The notes below the pieces were generated by a model. It saw only the letters and a program-made list of their open reading frames with translations, ran no database searches and was not told the DNA's origin. Made by a program: the position numbers and the translations under genes. A stretch of DNA of 64,000 nucleotides from CALBPI01 sp039027435 (GTDB lineage: Bacteria; Pseudomonadota; Gammaproteobacteria; Steroidobacterales; Woeseiaceae). This document shows positions 26,229 to 35,523 of the stretch, in pieces (position 1 is the stretch's first letter; each line of letters opens with the position of its first letter). The stretch is from the NCBI GenBank assembly GCA_039027435.1, contig JBCCKF010000012.1, positions 1 through 64,000 on the forward strand, in the 5' to 3' direction.

Positions 26229-28012
26229 GCCGCGACGCTCTTTTCCTCGCCAAACTGCAACTTCGCCAGTCGTGCATACAACTCGTTGTCACCGATCAGT
26301 GAGCGGTGCGTACCGCTGGCGACGATGCGTCCATGATCCATCACGATGATGCGATCTGCCTGCTTGACCGTCGCGAGGCGATGCGCGATGACCAGCGTCG
26401 TGCGATTAACCATCAAGGTGTCCAGCGCCTGCTGCACGAGTCGCTCGCTCTCGGCATCGAGTGCGCTGGTTGCTTCATCGAGCAACAGAATCGGCGCGTT
26501 CTTGAGGATGGCGCGAGCAATCGCAATGCGCTGTCTTTGGCCGCCTGACAACCGCAGTCCTCGCTCACCGAGAAAACTCTCGTAGCCTTCGGGCAGTGCG
26601 CGAATAAAGGAATCAGCGGCCGCCGCCCGCGCTGCCTCAAAGACGGCATCGTCGTCAGCATTCGGTCGACCAAAACGAATGTTCTCCATCGCGGTGGTGC
26701 CGAACAAAACCGTCTCCTGCGGGACCAAAGCGATGTGTTCACGCAAAGCCTGTGGGTCGACGCGATCAATTGGGGTTTGATCAATGAGTATTCGTCCGGA
26801 GTCCGGGTCGTAAAAGCGGAGCAACAGCTGCAGCGTAGTGGACTTGCCCGCACCGGATGGGCCGACCAACGCCACCATTTGGCCGGGCTCAACACTGAAG
26901 CTAACCGCATCCAGCGCCGGAGTGTCCGGCCGGGATGGGTAGGCAAAGCCCACTTTCTCGAAGGTGACTTTTCCGACGCAGGGCTGAGGAATAGGTTCTG
27001 GCTGCGCCGGGGCCTGGATCGCCGGTTCGGCATGCAACAGCTCTGCGAGCCGCTCCATGGCGCCTGCGCCACGCTGAATCTCACCCCAGACCTCGGAAAG
27101 GTTTGCCGCTGAGCCGCCGACGATTGCCGCGTACAGCAGGAACTGGCCGAGTTCACCACCTGTCATGGTGCCCGCTATGACTTTGCGAGCACCGAGCCAC
27201 AGCACAAACGTCATGGCACCGAACACGAGAATCACGCCCATGGCGCTAATCAACGCACGGACTCGTGTCCGCTGAATCCCGGCGTCGAAACTGTCCTCGA
27301 CACTCTCGGCGTAGCGAGACTTCTGGACGCTCTCCAGGGTGAACGCTTGTACCGTACGAATTGCGTTGAACGTTTCCTCCGCACGACCCGTTGTGTCCGC
27401 AATACGATCTTGTGCGCGACGCGATAGCGAGCGAATCCGTCTGCCGATGGCAATTAGTGGCACTACGACAACCGGGATGAGCAGCAACATGTAGGCCGCC
27501 AGTTCGATATTGGTGGCAAGCAGCAGGATCAGTGCACCAAAGAAGGAAATCAGCGAGCGCAGGGCAATAGACAGGCTGACTCCGGAAATGCTCTGCACCA
27601 ACGTGGTATCCGCAGTCAGACGGCTGAGAACTTCCCCCGTACGTGTGACCTCGAAAAACGGCGGATCCATACTGATCACGTTGTCGTAAACGGCACGACG
27701 GATGTCAGCGACGACGCGTTCGCCCAACCAGGTCACAAGGTAAAAGCGCATTGCTGCAAAGCCGCCGAACAGGACAGCCGCGACAAGGAAACCGGCGAAG
27801 TAGCGATTGATCGTCGAGAAGTCACCGCCACTAAAGCCACGATCGATAACGAACCGCAACGCAATGGGAAGCACCAGCATAGCTGCCGCTGCAAGGAGCA
27901 GTGCCACCAGTGCGGCGAGCAATGTGCCGCGATAAGGTGCAATGAAAGGCCAAAGCGCCGCCAGCGGCTTCAGTCGCTTTTTACGCTGTGGTGTGTTGTG
28001 TTCGTCCTGCAT
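26225..28012 (-). CDS. ABC exporter, MsbA/BmrA type (fused TM and ATPase domains)
   Basis: The protein has 595 residues. Six TM helices span about residues 15-315. The nucleotide-binding domain follows: Walker A GPSGAGKST, the Q-loop LVPQETVLFG, signature LSGGQRQR, Walker B ILLLDEATSALD, and H-loop VIAHRL. It functions as a dimer in the inner membrane and exports lipids, drugs or peptides. It lies 45 bp after the S9 peptidase gene and overlaps DUF817. The substrate is unknown. Confidence 0.93.
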   Translation of the reverse strand: MQDEHNTPQRKKRLKPLAALWPFIAPYRGTLLAALVALLLAAAAMLVLPIALRFVIDRGFSGGDFSTINRYFAGFLVAAVLFGGFAAMRFYLVTWLGERVVADIRRAVYDNVISMDPPFFEVTRTGEVLSRLTADTTLVQSISGVSLSIALRSLISFFGALILLLATNIELAAYMLLLIPVVVVPLIAIGRRIRSLSRRAQDRIADTTGRAEETFNAIRTVQAFTLESVQKSRYAESVEDSFDAGIQRTRVRALISAMGVILVFGAMTFVLWLGARKVIAGTMTGGELGQFLLYAAIVGGSAANLSEVWGEIQRGAGAMERLAELLHAEPAIQAPAQPEPIPQPCVGKVTFEKVGFAYPSRPDTPALDAVSFSVEPGQMVALVGPSGAGKSTTLQLLLRFYDPDSGRILIDQTPIDRVDPQALREHIALVPQETVLFGTTAMENIRFGRPNADDDAVFEAARAAAADSFIRALPEGYESFLGERGLRLSGGQRQRIAIARAILKNAPILLLDEATSALDAESERLVQQALDTLMVNRTTLVIAHRLATVKQADRIIVMDHGRIVASGTHRSLIGDNELYARLAKLQFGEEKSVAA

Positions 28013-28057
28013 CGTGACTGCATCCTAAACCGGATCGATAGCAGTTGCAGGTTCGGT

Positions 28058-30028
28058 TTACCGTTCTACGACGCTCGGTGTGTCCGCAAGGCACTGGCCG
28101 AGAAACCGCTCTGTTTCGGCGAGGTAGCGATAGCGGTTCTCGTACAGGCTAAGGTGATGATCGCCGTCCGGGAATACGATGAACTCGTGCGGTTTGTCGG
28201 CACGAGCGAGTTCGTCCGCCATGTCCTCGGACTGTTTCACATCGACAACCGTGTCTTTCTCGCCGTGCATGAGCAAGACTGGGACCTGAATCTCAGCGGC
28301 ACGTCGGGCGGGAGAATTTTCCGCAAGCATTTTCCGATCCTTCCAGAGGTCGCCAATGAAGCGCGTCCGGTATTTGCCATCCACGTATCGGCTCGACGTG
28401 CGAATCACCTTTGGAAGATCGGTAACCCCGGCGAAGCTTACGGCGCACTGGAACAAATCCGGTTCCTTCACCACGCCCATGAGTGCGGCGTAGCCGCCAT
28501 AGGAACCGCCGACAATCGCGATCCGCTCCGGGTCTGCAATTCCTTGGTTGATCAACCAGCCGACACCGTCAGTGATGTCGTCTTGCATCGCCTGTCCCCA
28601 TTCCTTTTTGCCGGCATCACGAAACTCGGTGCCATAGCCACTGGATCCACGGAAATTCATTTGCAAGACACCGTAGCCGCGCGAAGCGAGGAACTGAACG
28701 TCGAAGGAAAACCGCAGGAAATCGCGCGCCGCCGGGCCACCGTGCGGATTGATGATAAACGGAAGATTGCGAGCTTCATTCAACGAAGATATGCCGGTTG
28801 GCAACGTGATGAAGGCAGGAATCGTCAATCCGTCATGCGCTTCGTACTCGGTCACAACCGTATTGGCGAGCGATACGCCTTGCAAGCCCGGATATTGGCT
28901 TGGCAGCAGCTTCACCTGTCGATCGACGTGGTTGTAGATCAGGAATTGCCCCGGGTCCTTGTTTCCACTCAGTCGTGCAATCGCATGATTGCGGTCGCTG
29001 GAAATTCCATACGTAGTCACGCTACGGTTAGGGAACTTCTCGCCGAGTTCGCCAAGCGCTTGGTTGATCTCGCTCTTCGAGAACCACACAGTCTCGGCCT
29101 GTGCGTCCACAAAGTTCACATTCGAGATCTCGCCGTTGTCGGCATTGATACGCACGGAGCTGATATCGACACTAGGGTGGTTGAAGATCAACTCACCGAA
29201 CGTGTCTGTTTCCAGATCGAAGGTGTATAGACCCGCAGGGTCGAGCTCATGGTTCGACACGACGTAAACCGTATTGGGGTCGGCAGCGAACCCAGCCGGC
29301 CAGAACACGGCACTTGGGTCTGCAACCCGGTGGGAAAAATCCTTCCAGCGTTTTTCTCCGTCCAGACGGAATTCCAGAACGCGTGTCCGTTTCGGTGTTA
29401 GCCCGCGTGCGATGCGAATGTTGCCGGCGTTGTCTGCAGTCCAGTCACGGATATTGCGCCGCTTGGCGAGAACACGGCTGTGTCTGGTGCTGGTCGTGAT
29501 ATTGGCCGAATACACGAGGGGCTCGGCAGGATTGCTGCGGTTGTACTGAACCAGAATGCGCTCGGGGTCATCCGGCAGAAACGACACGACATCATCCTGA
29601 ATTTGTACAGGGACATCATTACGTCTCGTGTAAAAGACCGGCACCATTTCATGCTCGCCCATCTTGACGGAAAACAGTCGGCGCTCTTCGGTATCAACGC
29701 GTCCGAGGCCGCCCCTGGCGCCGACAAAGCCGATGCTGACGATCAATCGGTCTGGACTCGCCCAGCGAAACCACGAGGCGCTGAAAGTCTCGTCTTCCCT
29801 CAGCGAGTAGACGAGCTGGAGTTGTTCACCGGAAATATCGATCACGGCAACGCGATACGCATTGTCGATGTTCACGCGGACAGCAACATACTTTCCGCCG
29901 GGCGCTACTTCGAGGTCGGCAAACTCCGGCAGCGTCGCGAACGCCTCAATCGAGATAGGCTCTGCAAAGCCGCTTGGCGCCAGAACCGCGCAAGCGACCA
30001 GGCCAGTAAGCCAAGACCTAATGATCAC
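28058..30028 (-). CDS. S9-family prolyl oligopeptidase, secreted
   Basis: The protein has 656 residues and a GTG start whose G is the last base of the upstream AbgT stop codon (TAGTG), a 1-bp overlap that suggests coupling. A signal peptide (LVACAVLAPSGFA) and a beta-propeller domain (about residues 25-390) precede an alpha/beta hydrolase domain: HGGPAAR, nucleophile Ser in GGSYGGYAA, Asp in LMHGEKDTVVD and His in DGDHHLS. S9 enzymes cut short peptides after Pro or other small residues. It is co-transcribed with an AbgT transporter, so peptide or aminoacyl uptake is a reasonable theme. Confidence 0.93.
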   Translation of the reverse strand: MIIRSWLTGLVACAVLAPSGFAEPISIEAFATLPEFADLEVAPGGKYVAVRVNIDNAYRVAVIDISGEQLQLVYSLREDETFSASWFRWASPDRLIVSIGFVGARGGLGRVDTEERRLFSVKMGEHEMVPVFYTRRNDVPVQIQDDVVSFLPDDPERILVQYNRSNPAEPLVYSANITTSTRHSRVLAKRRNIRDWTADNAGNIRIARGLTPKRTRVLEFRLDGEKRWKDFSHRVADPSAVFWPAGFAADPNTVYVVSNHELDPAGLYTFDLETDTFGELIFNHPSVDISSVRINADNGEISNVNFVDAQAETVWFSKSEINQALGELGEKFPNRSVTTYGISSDRNHAIARLSGNKDPGQFLIYNHVDRQVKLLPSQYPGLQGVSLANTVVTEYEAHDGLTIPAFITLPTGISSLNEARNLPFIINPHGGPAARDFLRFSFDVQFLASRGYGVLQMNFRGSSGYGTEFRDAGKKEWGQAMQDDITDGVGWLINQGIADPERIAIVGGSYGGYAALMGVVKEPDLFQCAVSFAGVTDLPKVIRTSSRYVDGKYRTRFIGDLWKDRKMLAENSPARRAAEIQVPVLLMHGEKDTVVDVKQSEDMADELARADKPHEFIVFPDGDHHLSLYENRYRYLAETERFLGQCLADTPSVVER

Positions 30029-31602
30029 TATGTCGTGGGTGGCGGCAGGGTGTACTCAACACCTACGCCGGGCCCAAGTGGCAGTCCCAGTGCGATCCAG
30101 GCCATCGTGATGATCAGACCGCTGACCAGTAAGAAGATGGAGTAGGGGATCATCGTCGCCGTGAGGCTGCCGAGCCCATAGTCTTTCTGCCAGCGCTGAC
30201 AGAAGGTCAGGATGAGCGGGAAGTAGACCATCAGTGGCGTAATGATGTTGGTGGCTGAGTCGCCGACCCGATAAGCGGCCGTGGTCATTTCGGGGCTGAT
30301 ATTCAACAGCATCATCATCGGCACCATGACCGGCGCAAGCAGCGCCCACTTCGCGCTCGCAGAGCCGACCAACAGATTGATCGCGCCAGAGAACAGTACG
30401 AGCAAGCCGAGTAGTACCGGCATCGGCAGATCGGCAGCCTTTAATCCATCGGCTCCCATGATCGCGAAGATGAGTCCAAGCTCCGACCATTTGAACATCG
30501 CCACAAAATGCGCCGCAGCGAATGCGAGCACCATGTAGTAGGCGAGGTCACCCATAGCGTCGGTCATCATTTTCACGATGTCGCGATGATCTTTGACAGT
30601 GCCTGTTGCGGATCCATATGCCCAACCGCACGCCAGGAACAGGATGAAGAAACCCGCAACCAGAGACTTATAGAAGGGGCTCAGCTGTGCTTCCGGTTTG
30701 GCGGATTCATCAATCAGCGGTGTGCCTGGACCGATGGTAAAGCCGACCCACACCAAGGCTATGGCCAGTGCCGCGAGACCTGCATAGACCAAACCCCGTC
30801 GCTCATCGGAGGTGAGTGGTTTGTCACCATCGTCCGTGATGCTGGCGAGACTGCCTTCCGCTTTAAAGCTGCCGAGTCTCGGTTCGATGATTCTGTCCGT
30901 GACATACCAGATCACGGGTAGGAAGATCACGGTCATTGCCGCGATGAAATACCAGTTGCCTGCGATATTGGCGTCCCAACCCTTGTCGAGACTTTCTGCT
31001 GCGGTTTCTGTAATACCAAACAGCAACGCATCAAGCTGCCCGGGCAGAAGATTGGCTGAGAAGCCGCCCGAAACACCCGCAAATGCTGCAGCAATACCCG
31101 CGATGGGATGCCTGCCTGCGGCGGCGTAAAGCACACCGGCCAACGGAATCAGAACAACGTACGCGGCGTCTGCGGCGAGGTTACCCACCATGGCGACCAG
31201 CGCTACCATCGGCGTCAGTAAGAACTTGGGCGCATTGCGCACGGCACCACGCATCGCTGTGCCGAATAATCCGGACCGCTCAGCGATGCCTGCGCCAAGC
31301 ATCACAACCAGCACGTACCCGAGTGGATGGAAATGGGTGAACGTCTTCGGCATTTCGACCCAGAGCTTCTGAATATTCTCGGCGGACAACAGGCTCTTCG
31401 CCTCGATGATCACCGCTTGCCCGGATTGATCGAGATCCGTTGGATGCGGGGCGCTAAGGCCTGCCAAAGCGGCGATAACGCTGATCACGATCAGCGCGCC
31501 AATCAACCAGAAAAAGATAAATACCGGATCGGGCAGTTTGTTTCCCGTTCGCTCAATCCAGCCCAGAACACCGCTGTTCGCGGTGGCCTCAGTCGTTCCC
31601 AT
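30028..31602 (-). CDS. AbgT-family transporter
   Basis: The protein has 524 residues with about a dozen TM segments. Family markers include the start LGWIERTGNKLPDPVFIFFWLIG, GAGIAERSGLFG, GNLAADAAYVVLIPL, and the C-terminal GDSATNIITPLMVYFPLI. E. coli AbgT takes up p-aminobenzoyl-glutamate, and other members export sulfonamides. It heads the run with the S9 peptidase, ABC exporter, DUF817 and 5'-nucleotidase, so it may export or import peptides or aminoacyl compounds. Confidence 0.94.
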   Translation of the reverse strand: MGTTEATANSGVLGWIERTGNKLPDPVFIFFWLIGALIVISVIAALAGLSAPHPTDLDQSGQAVIIEAKSLLSAENIQKLWVEMPKTFTHFHPLGYVLVVMLGAGIAERSGLFGTAMRGAVRNAPKFLLTPMVALVAMVGNLAADAAYVVLIPLAGVLYAAAGRHPIAGIAAAFAGVSGGFSANLLPGQLDALLFGITETAAESLDKGWDANIAGNWYFIAAMTVIFLPVIWYVTDRIIEPRLGSFKAEGSLASITDDGDKPLTSDERRGLVYAGLAALAIALVWVGFTIGPGTPLIDESAKPEAQLSPFYKSLVAGFFILFLACGWAYGSATGTVKDHRDIVKMMTDAMGDLAYYMVLAFAAAHFVAMFKWSELGLIFAIMGADGLKAADLPMPVLLGLLVLFSGAINLLVGSASAKWALLAPVMVPMMMLLNISPEMTTAAYRVGDSATNIITPLMVYFPLILTFCQRWQKDYGLGSLTATMIPYSIFLLVSGLIITMAWIALGLPLGPGVGVEYTLPPPTT

Positions 31603-31676
31603 GTCCCGTGTCCCCGAGCTCCTCTCCAGACGCTTAAGGTTAGTCGACAGCGGGCTTTGACGCTAGGCAGGGGTGA

Positions 31677-33479
31677 TCAGGCGGCGAGCTCTCGTTCGCG
31701 TAGCGCGATCCACTGCTGCACAGCGGAGCAGAATTCACTGCTGTTCACGTTGATCTCGAAGATGGGCGCGAACTTGGAGAGTTTCTCGTAAGCCGCTGCG
31801 AACAGCTTATAGAGGTACTCGCTGGAGAGCTCGGTGGTTGCGGCGTAGCGTGCAGCAATCGTGTCGAGCACGTCGGACACCTCGTCGCGCTCAGCATCGA
31901 CAAAGGCTGCGCAAAGCTCGTTGGCCATTACCGACAAATTTCGAATGGCCTGCTGGTCATCCGCAGGCGCCATGCTGCCGCCGTCGGGTATTCCCATGAT
32001 GGCCTCAATGATGACCTGCGGTAGAGACCAGACTTTCGCGACGTTGGCGCCAAGCATCGCAAAGTCGCAACCCAGCACGTCGACCGCAGCTTTCCAGCGT
32101 GGCAATCCTTTTGTGCGCGCCGTCTCGAGGATCACATCGTGTTCCTCGGGGAAATAGTAGATGGTGAGGTTCTCGCCGAGGTTCTGACACATCCCTGCGA
32201 TGAAGGCCTCTTCGGCATCGCGCAACTTGGCACGCTGCGCGAGATGCCGCGCGATCAAACCGGACAGGAACGACTTGGTCATGCTGTCGCGCAGCACTTC
32301 GGAGTCGCCTTTCAAGTGACCAAACAGTGTGAGACTGGAGGCAACCATCCTCACCTGTTGTACGCCCAGCAGCACAACGGCCTGAGACACGCTGGTGACC
32401 TCTGTAGCCCGACTGCCGTAGAACGAGGAGTTGGCCATCGTCAATAGTTTGCTCGTGAGCGACAGGTCACGAAGGATCACGTTCGCGAGCTTGTCAGCAT
32501 TCGCGTTGCCATTGCTGTCGCCCGCCAATCGGTTGATATCGTTCAAAGTGCTGGAGATTGCCGGGAAGTCTTTCTTGTGCTGCATGCGGCGCATCAGAAA
32601 GTCGACTGTACTGTGGCTGAGATCGGTGCCACGCGCTTCGTCTGCCACACCGGCCGCGACCACGCACACTTTGAACGCGTCGAGCATGGCTCGGGCATTT
32701 GCGTAGCGATCCTCGATATCCATAACGAATGCGCCCTTCAGGAAGCGCACGATATGTTCGCCGTGCTCGATGTCATTGAGAGGCGCATAGTTGACGGCCA
32801 CGCCGACAATATTGCGCTGGATCGATTCGATGCTGTCACCAGGGATGGCACGCTGTCCGGTGAGCAACTCGTAAATCGTTGAAGCGAGCGCGAACACGTC
32901 GGTGTACGGGCCTAGCTCCTGACGCAGGAAATGCTCGGGCGCCATATATCTCAGGGTACCCGTCGCGAGACCAAGGTCCTCGCGCTGGAAGTTCACGAAC
33001 TGGGACAAGCCGAAATCCATCACCTGTGGTTTGCCGCGCTCATCCATCATGATGTTGCGAGGTCCAAGGTCCAGATGCAGAACGCCTGCTTCGTGTGCCG
33101 TTGCCACGGCGTCGAGAACGGTGGTAATGAGCCCCGCGGCTTCCTTGAGCGTGAACTTTTGCCGAGAGCCGAGTTCGTTTGCGAGGGTGCGGCCCGGAAC
33201 ATAACCGAACACGAGATAAGGCCCGAGCTGGGCTTCGCCAATGTCGTAGATGGGAACGATGTTGGGATGCTTCAGACGGCTGGAGGTCAACGCTTCCAGC
33301 GGCGTACCGTTCGCACCTTTCAGGTTGAACTCGGCGAGACTGGACGTGAGAATCTTGATCGCAACGTCGCGCTCAAGTTGCGGGTCGTAGGCGAGATAGA
33401 CCTTGCCCTGTGATCCCTTACCGAGCACGCGTTTCAATTCGTAGCGTCCCATTACGCTTGCGGTCGCCGCAGTCACCAT
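31677..33479 (-). CDS. Ser/Thr protein kinase fused to an HDOD domain
   Basis: The protein has 600 residues. A Hanks kinase (about residues 12-275) has the glycine loop LGKGSQGKVY, K42 in VAIK, an altered catalytic loop H135-L-D137-L-G139-P-R-N142 and DFG at 155-157. The usual Arg of HRD is Leu and the usual Lys after it is Gly, so activity may be altered. Residues of about 290-500 are an HDOD domain (FPAISSTLNDINRLAG, SLTSKLLTMANSSFYG, SQAVVLLGVQQVRMV). HDOD proteins act in signalling, often with cyclic dinucleotides or stress control. The fusion is known in Gammaproteobacteria but its targets are not. It is flanked by AbgT and a small protein gene. Confidence 0.93.
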   Translation of the reverse strand: MVTAATASVMGRYELKRVLGKGSQGKVYLAYDPQLERDVAIKILTSSLAEFNLKGANGTPLEALTSSRLKHPNIVPIYDIGEAQLGPYLVFGYVPGRTLANELGSRQKFTLKEAAGLITTVLDAVATAHEAGVLHLDLGPRNIMMDERGKPQVMDFGLSQFVNFQREDLGLATGTLRYMAPEHFLRQELGPYTDVFALASTIYELLTGQRAIPGDSIESIQRNIVGVAVNYAPLNDIEHGEHIVRFLKGAFVMDIEDRYANARAMLDAFKVCVVAAGVADEARGTDLSHSTVDFLMRRMQHKKDFPAISSTLNDINRLAGDSNGNANADKLANVILRDLSLTSKLLTMANSSFYGSRATEVTSVSQAVVLLGVQQVRMVASSLTLFGHLKGDSEVLRDSMTKSFLSGLIARHLAQRAKLRDAEEAFIAGMCQNLGENLTIYYFPEEHDVILETARTKGLPRWKAAVDVLGCDFAMLGANVAKVWSLPQVIIEAIMGIPDGGSMAPADDQQAIRNLSVMANELCAAFVDAERDEVSDVLDTIAARYAATTELSSEYLYKLFAAAYEKLSKFAPIFEINVNSSEFCSAVQQWIALRERELAA

Positions 33480-33551
33480 ATCGCTTCCTAACCCTCCCCG
33501 GATCGAGGCATCCTTCCTGATAAAGGGCTAGCGGCCGACGGCGCGTCTGCT

Positions 33552-33851
33552 TTAGCGTTGCGGGGTTAGAAACCAGCGCAGCGGACGGGTGTCCGAGCGG
33601 GTGACGAGGCCTTTGGCCTCAAGGTCGAGTTGCACCGTCTTGAGCCACCAGCCAGAGGTCTTGCCGCCAGGGAACAATTCATCCGGAAGTGACTGTTTTA
33701 CAAGGGACATCAGCTCTGCCTGAGTCTGCCCCGGAGGATCTTCGGTAAGCGTCGCGAGATAGGCCTCTCGCATGGCGCGATACTTCTCGGCATTCACCCT
33801 GCTGGTTTTCCCCGGTGTGTTGATGTTCTGAACCTCAATCATCTCGGCCAT
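33552..33851 (-). CDS. Small conserved protein, winged-helix-like
   Basis: The protein has 99 residues from the ATG at 33851; an ATG at 33857 also exists but lies directly on the AGAGGGG ribosome site, so the second is better spaced. A helix-rich body (REAYLATLTEDPPGQTQAEL, LFPGGKTSGWWLKTVQ) ends in a strand pair RPLRWFLTP. It looks like a small winged-helix protein of the DUF6958 type, but I cannot be certain. It lies 72 bp upstream of the kinase-HDOD gene, on the same strand. Confidence 0.6.
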   Translation of the reverse strand: MAEMIEVQNINTPGKTSRVNAEKYRAMREAYLATLTEDPPGQTQAELMSLVKQSLPDELFPGGKTSGWWLKTVQLDLEAKGLVTRSDTRPLRWFLTPQR

Positions 33852-33897
33852 CCGCATCCCCTCTCAAGTTCGTTACACTCCGCGCCCAGGAGCACTT

Positions 33898-34527
33898 ATG
33901 TTCAGTTGGTTAACGATAATCGATTATGCCGGCACCTTCGCGTTCGCATTGAGTGGTGCAACCGTTGCGATGCGGCGCGAGCTGGATTTGTTTGGCGTGT
34001 TGGTTGTGTCGTTTGCTGCAGCGACGGCAGGTGGTATCGCACGCGACGTGTTGATTGGCGCAACACCGCCGGTCGCGCTGGTGAATGGTCACTACTTGCT
34101 GATCGCAAGTGCGGCAGGGGTGTTCACGTTCGTTCGGGCGGACCTGGTTGAGAGACTCAGCAATCCGGTTCAGGTTTTCGATTCGGCCGGGTTAGGTCTG
34201 TTTGTCGTTGCGGGCACGGCGAAAGCCCTCGCAGTCGGACTCACGCCGACCTCGGCGGTGCTGCTGGGTATGCTGAGCGGGATCGGTGGCGGTATCGCCC
34301 GTGATGTCCTGACCGCAAGAGTGCCCGTGGTGTTGAAATCGGACCTCTATGCCAGCGCCGCGTTGGCGGGTGGCGCCGTCGTTGCAATTGCGAATGCAGT
34401 CTCGTTGCCTCGTGCTCCGGCAATGTTTACCGGTGCAGCCCTGTGTTTCGTGCTGCGGTACATGGCGATCCGCTACGGATGGCACCTACCCGTTGCTCGC
34501 ACATCGTCCAACGATTCGCCGGACTGA
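33898..34527 (+). CDS. TRIC-type cation channel family protein (UPF0126)
   Basis: The protein has 209 residues, an AGGAG ribosome site and seven TM segments in the UPF0126/YicG arrangement. Two internal repeats each contain GG.ARDVL (GGIARDVLIGATPP and GGIARDVLTARVP), the family hallmark. Prokaryotic TRIC channels are trimeric monovalent-cation channels. It starts just before bioY on the same strand. Confidence 0.9.
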   Translation: MFSWLTIIDYAGTFAFALSGATVAMRRELDLFGVLVVSFAAATAGGIARDVLIGATPPVALVNGHYLLIASAAGVFTFVRADLVERLSNPVQVFDSAGLGLFVVAGTAKALAVGLTPTSAVLLGMLSGIGGGIARDVLTARVPVVLKSDLYASAALAGGAVVAIANAVSLPRAPAMFTGAALCFVLRYMAIRYGWHLPVARTSSNDSPD

Positions 34528-34542
34528 TATAGTCGCGGTCCT

Positions 34543-35121
34543 ATGAATGCTCAGCAGGCCATTCTGGCTATTGTTTTCGCGATTCTGATCGCGCTCGCCG
34601 CTCAGGTCTCGATGCCTGTGCCCGGACTGGCGATTCCGATAACCCTGCAAACCGTTGCGGTGCTGGTTGCCGGTGCGGTGCTCGGTACCAACGGCGCCGG
34701 TTTTGCGGTCGTCCTCTACCTTCTGATGGGCACGCTGGGGCTGGGTGTTTTCGCGAATGGTGCGTCCGGAGGCTCAACCTTGTTCGGTCCGTCTGGGGGC
34801 TACTTGTTGGGGTTCTGGTTCGCCGCAGTCGCGCTGGGATATGCGGCTGATCGAGGCTATCTCTGGCGCGTACCGATACTGTTACCCGTCTGGATGTTGG
34901 CAGCGCACGCTATGATCCTGGTGGTGGGGGCCGGTCTTCTGAGTTTCAGCGTCGGCGCGCCAGCCGCATGGTTCAACGGTGTCGCTCCATTCTTGCCAGG
35001 TGCGATCGTCAAGTCCGTGGCTGCCGCGATCCTTGCCGCTGCCATACACTATTCATTGAATCGTCGAACGACAGGGGACCGTGGGGGACGATATGGCGAA
35101 ACAGCAGAACAAGACCGTTGA
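34543..35121 (+). CDS. bioY: Biotin transporter substrate-binding subunit BioY
   Basis: The protein has 192 residues and six TM segments. Family markers are AAQVSMPVPGLAIPITLQTVAVLVAGAVLG and GPSGGYLLGFWFAA, the region that binds biotin. BioY is the S component of an ECF transporter and can work alone in some bacteria; no EcfA or EcfT gene is visible here. Its end overlaps the DUF1801 gene by 29 bp. Confidence 0.93.
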   Translation: MNAQQAILAIVFAILIALAAQVSMPVPGLAIPITLQTVAVLVAGAVLGTNGAGFAVVLYLLMGTLGLGVFANGASGGSTLFGPSGGYLLGFWFAAVALGYAADRGYLWRVPILLPVWMLAAHAMILVVGAGLLSFSVGAPAAWFNGVAPFLPGAIVKSVAAAILAAAIHYSLNRRTTGDRGGRYGETAEQDR

Positions 35122-35521
35122 GACCGACGCATCGGTAGCGGCGTATATCGACAGCATCAAGGACACAAAACGGGCCGAGCAGTGCCGTGTTATCGATGAA
35201 TTGATGCATTCGGTCACGCGTCGACCGGCGAAAATGTGGGGCAGCAGTATCGTGGGCTATGGCAAATACCACTACCGATACGAGAGTGGCCGCGAGGGCG
35301 AGTTCATGCTGACCGGCTGGTCATCAAGAGCAAAGAACCTGACGCTCTACATCATGGGTGGTTTTGAGGGTTACGAGGAGACGCTCGATGCACTCGGACC
35401 CCATAAGGTCGGCAAGTCGTGCCTGTATGTGACTGATCTTGAAAAGATTGACCTCAAGGTGCTGCGTAAGCTGGTGCGTTCATCAGTGGCCTATATGCGT
35501 AAGACCTACAAGACCGAATAA
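35093..35521 (+). CDS. DUF1801-family protein
   Basis: The protein has 142 residues from the ATG at 35093 (GGGGGAC upstream); a GTG at 35081 is possible. It has the YdhG/DUF1801 features: VAAYIDSIKDTKRAEQC, MWGSSIVGYGKYHYRYESG, and the end VGKSCLYVTDLEKIDLKVLRKLV. The family is small, cytoplasmic and of unknown biochemical role. It starts inside bioY, so the two are probably co-translated, and it converges on the permease gene. Confidence 0.88.
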   Translation: MAKQQNKTVETDASVAAYIDSIKDTKRAEQCRVIDELMHSVTRRPAKMWGSSIVGYGKYHYRYESGREGEFMLTGWSSRAKNLTLYIMGGFEGYEETLDALGPHKVGKSCLYVTDLEKIDLKVLRKLVRSSVAYMRKTYKTE

Positions 35522-35523
35522 GC

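Noticed and set aside
27998..29230. 410-residue ORF opposite the S9 peptidase gene
   Set aside because: It lies entirely antisense to a clear S9 peptidase with active-site motifs and has no recognisable domain; it is a shadow frame of GC-rich coding DNA.
31677..33479. Considered whether the kinase-HDOD gene is two genes
   Set aside because: The frame is uninterrupted and the linker is continuous with no internal start supported by a ribosome site.
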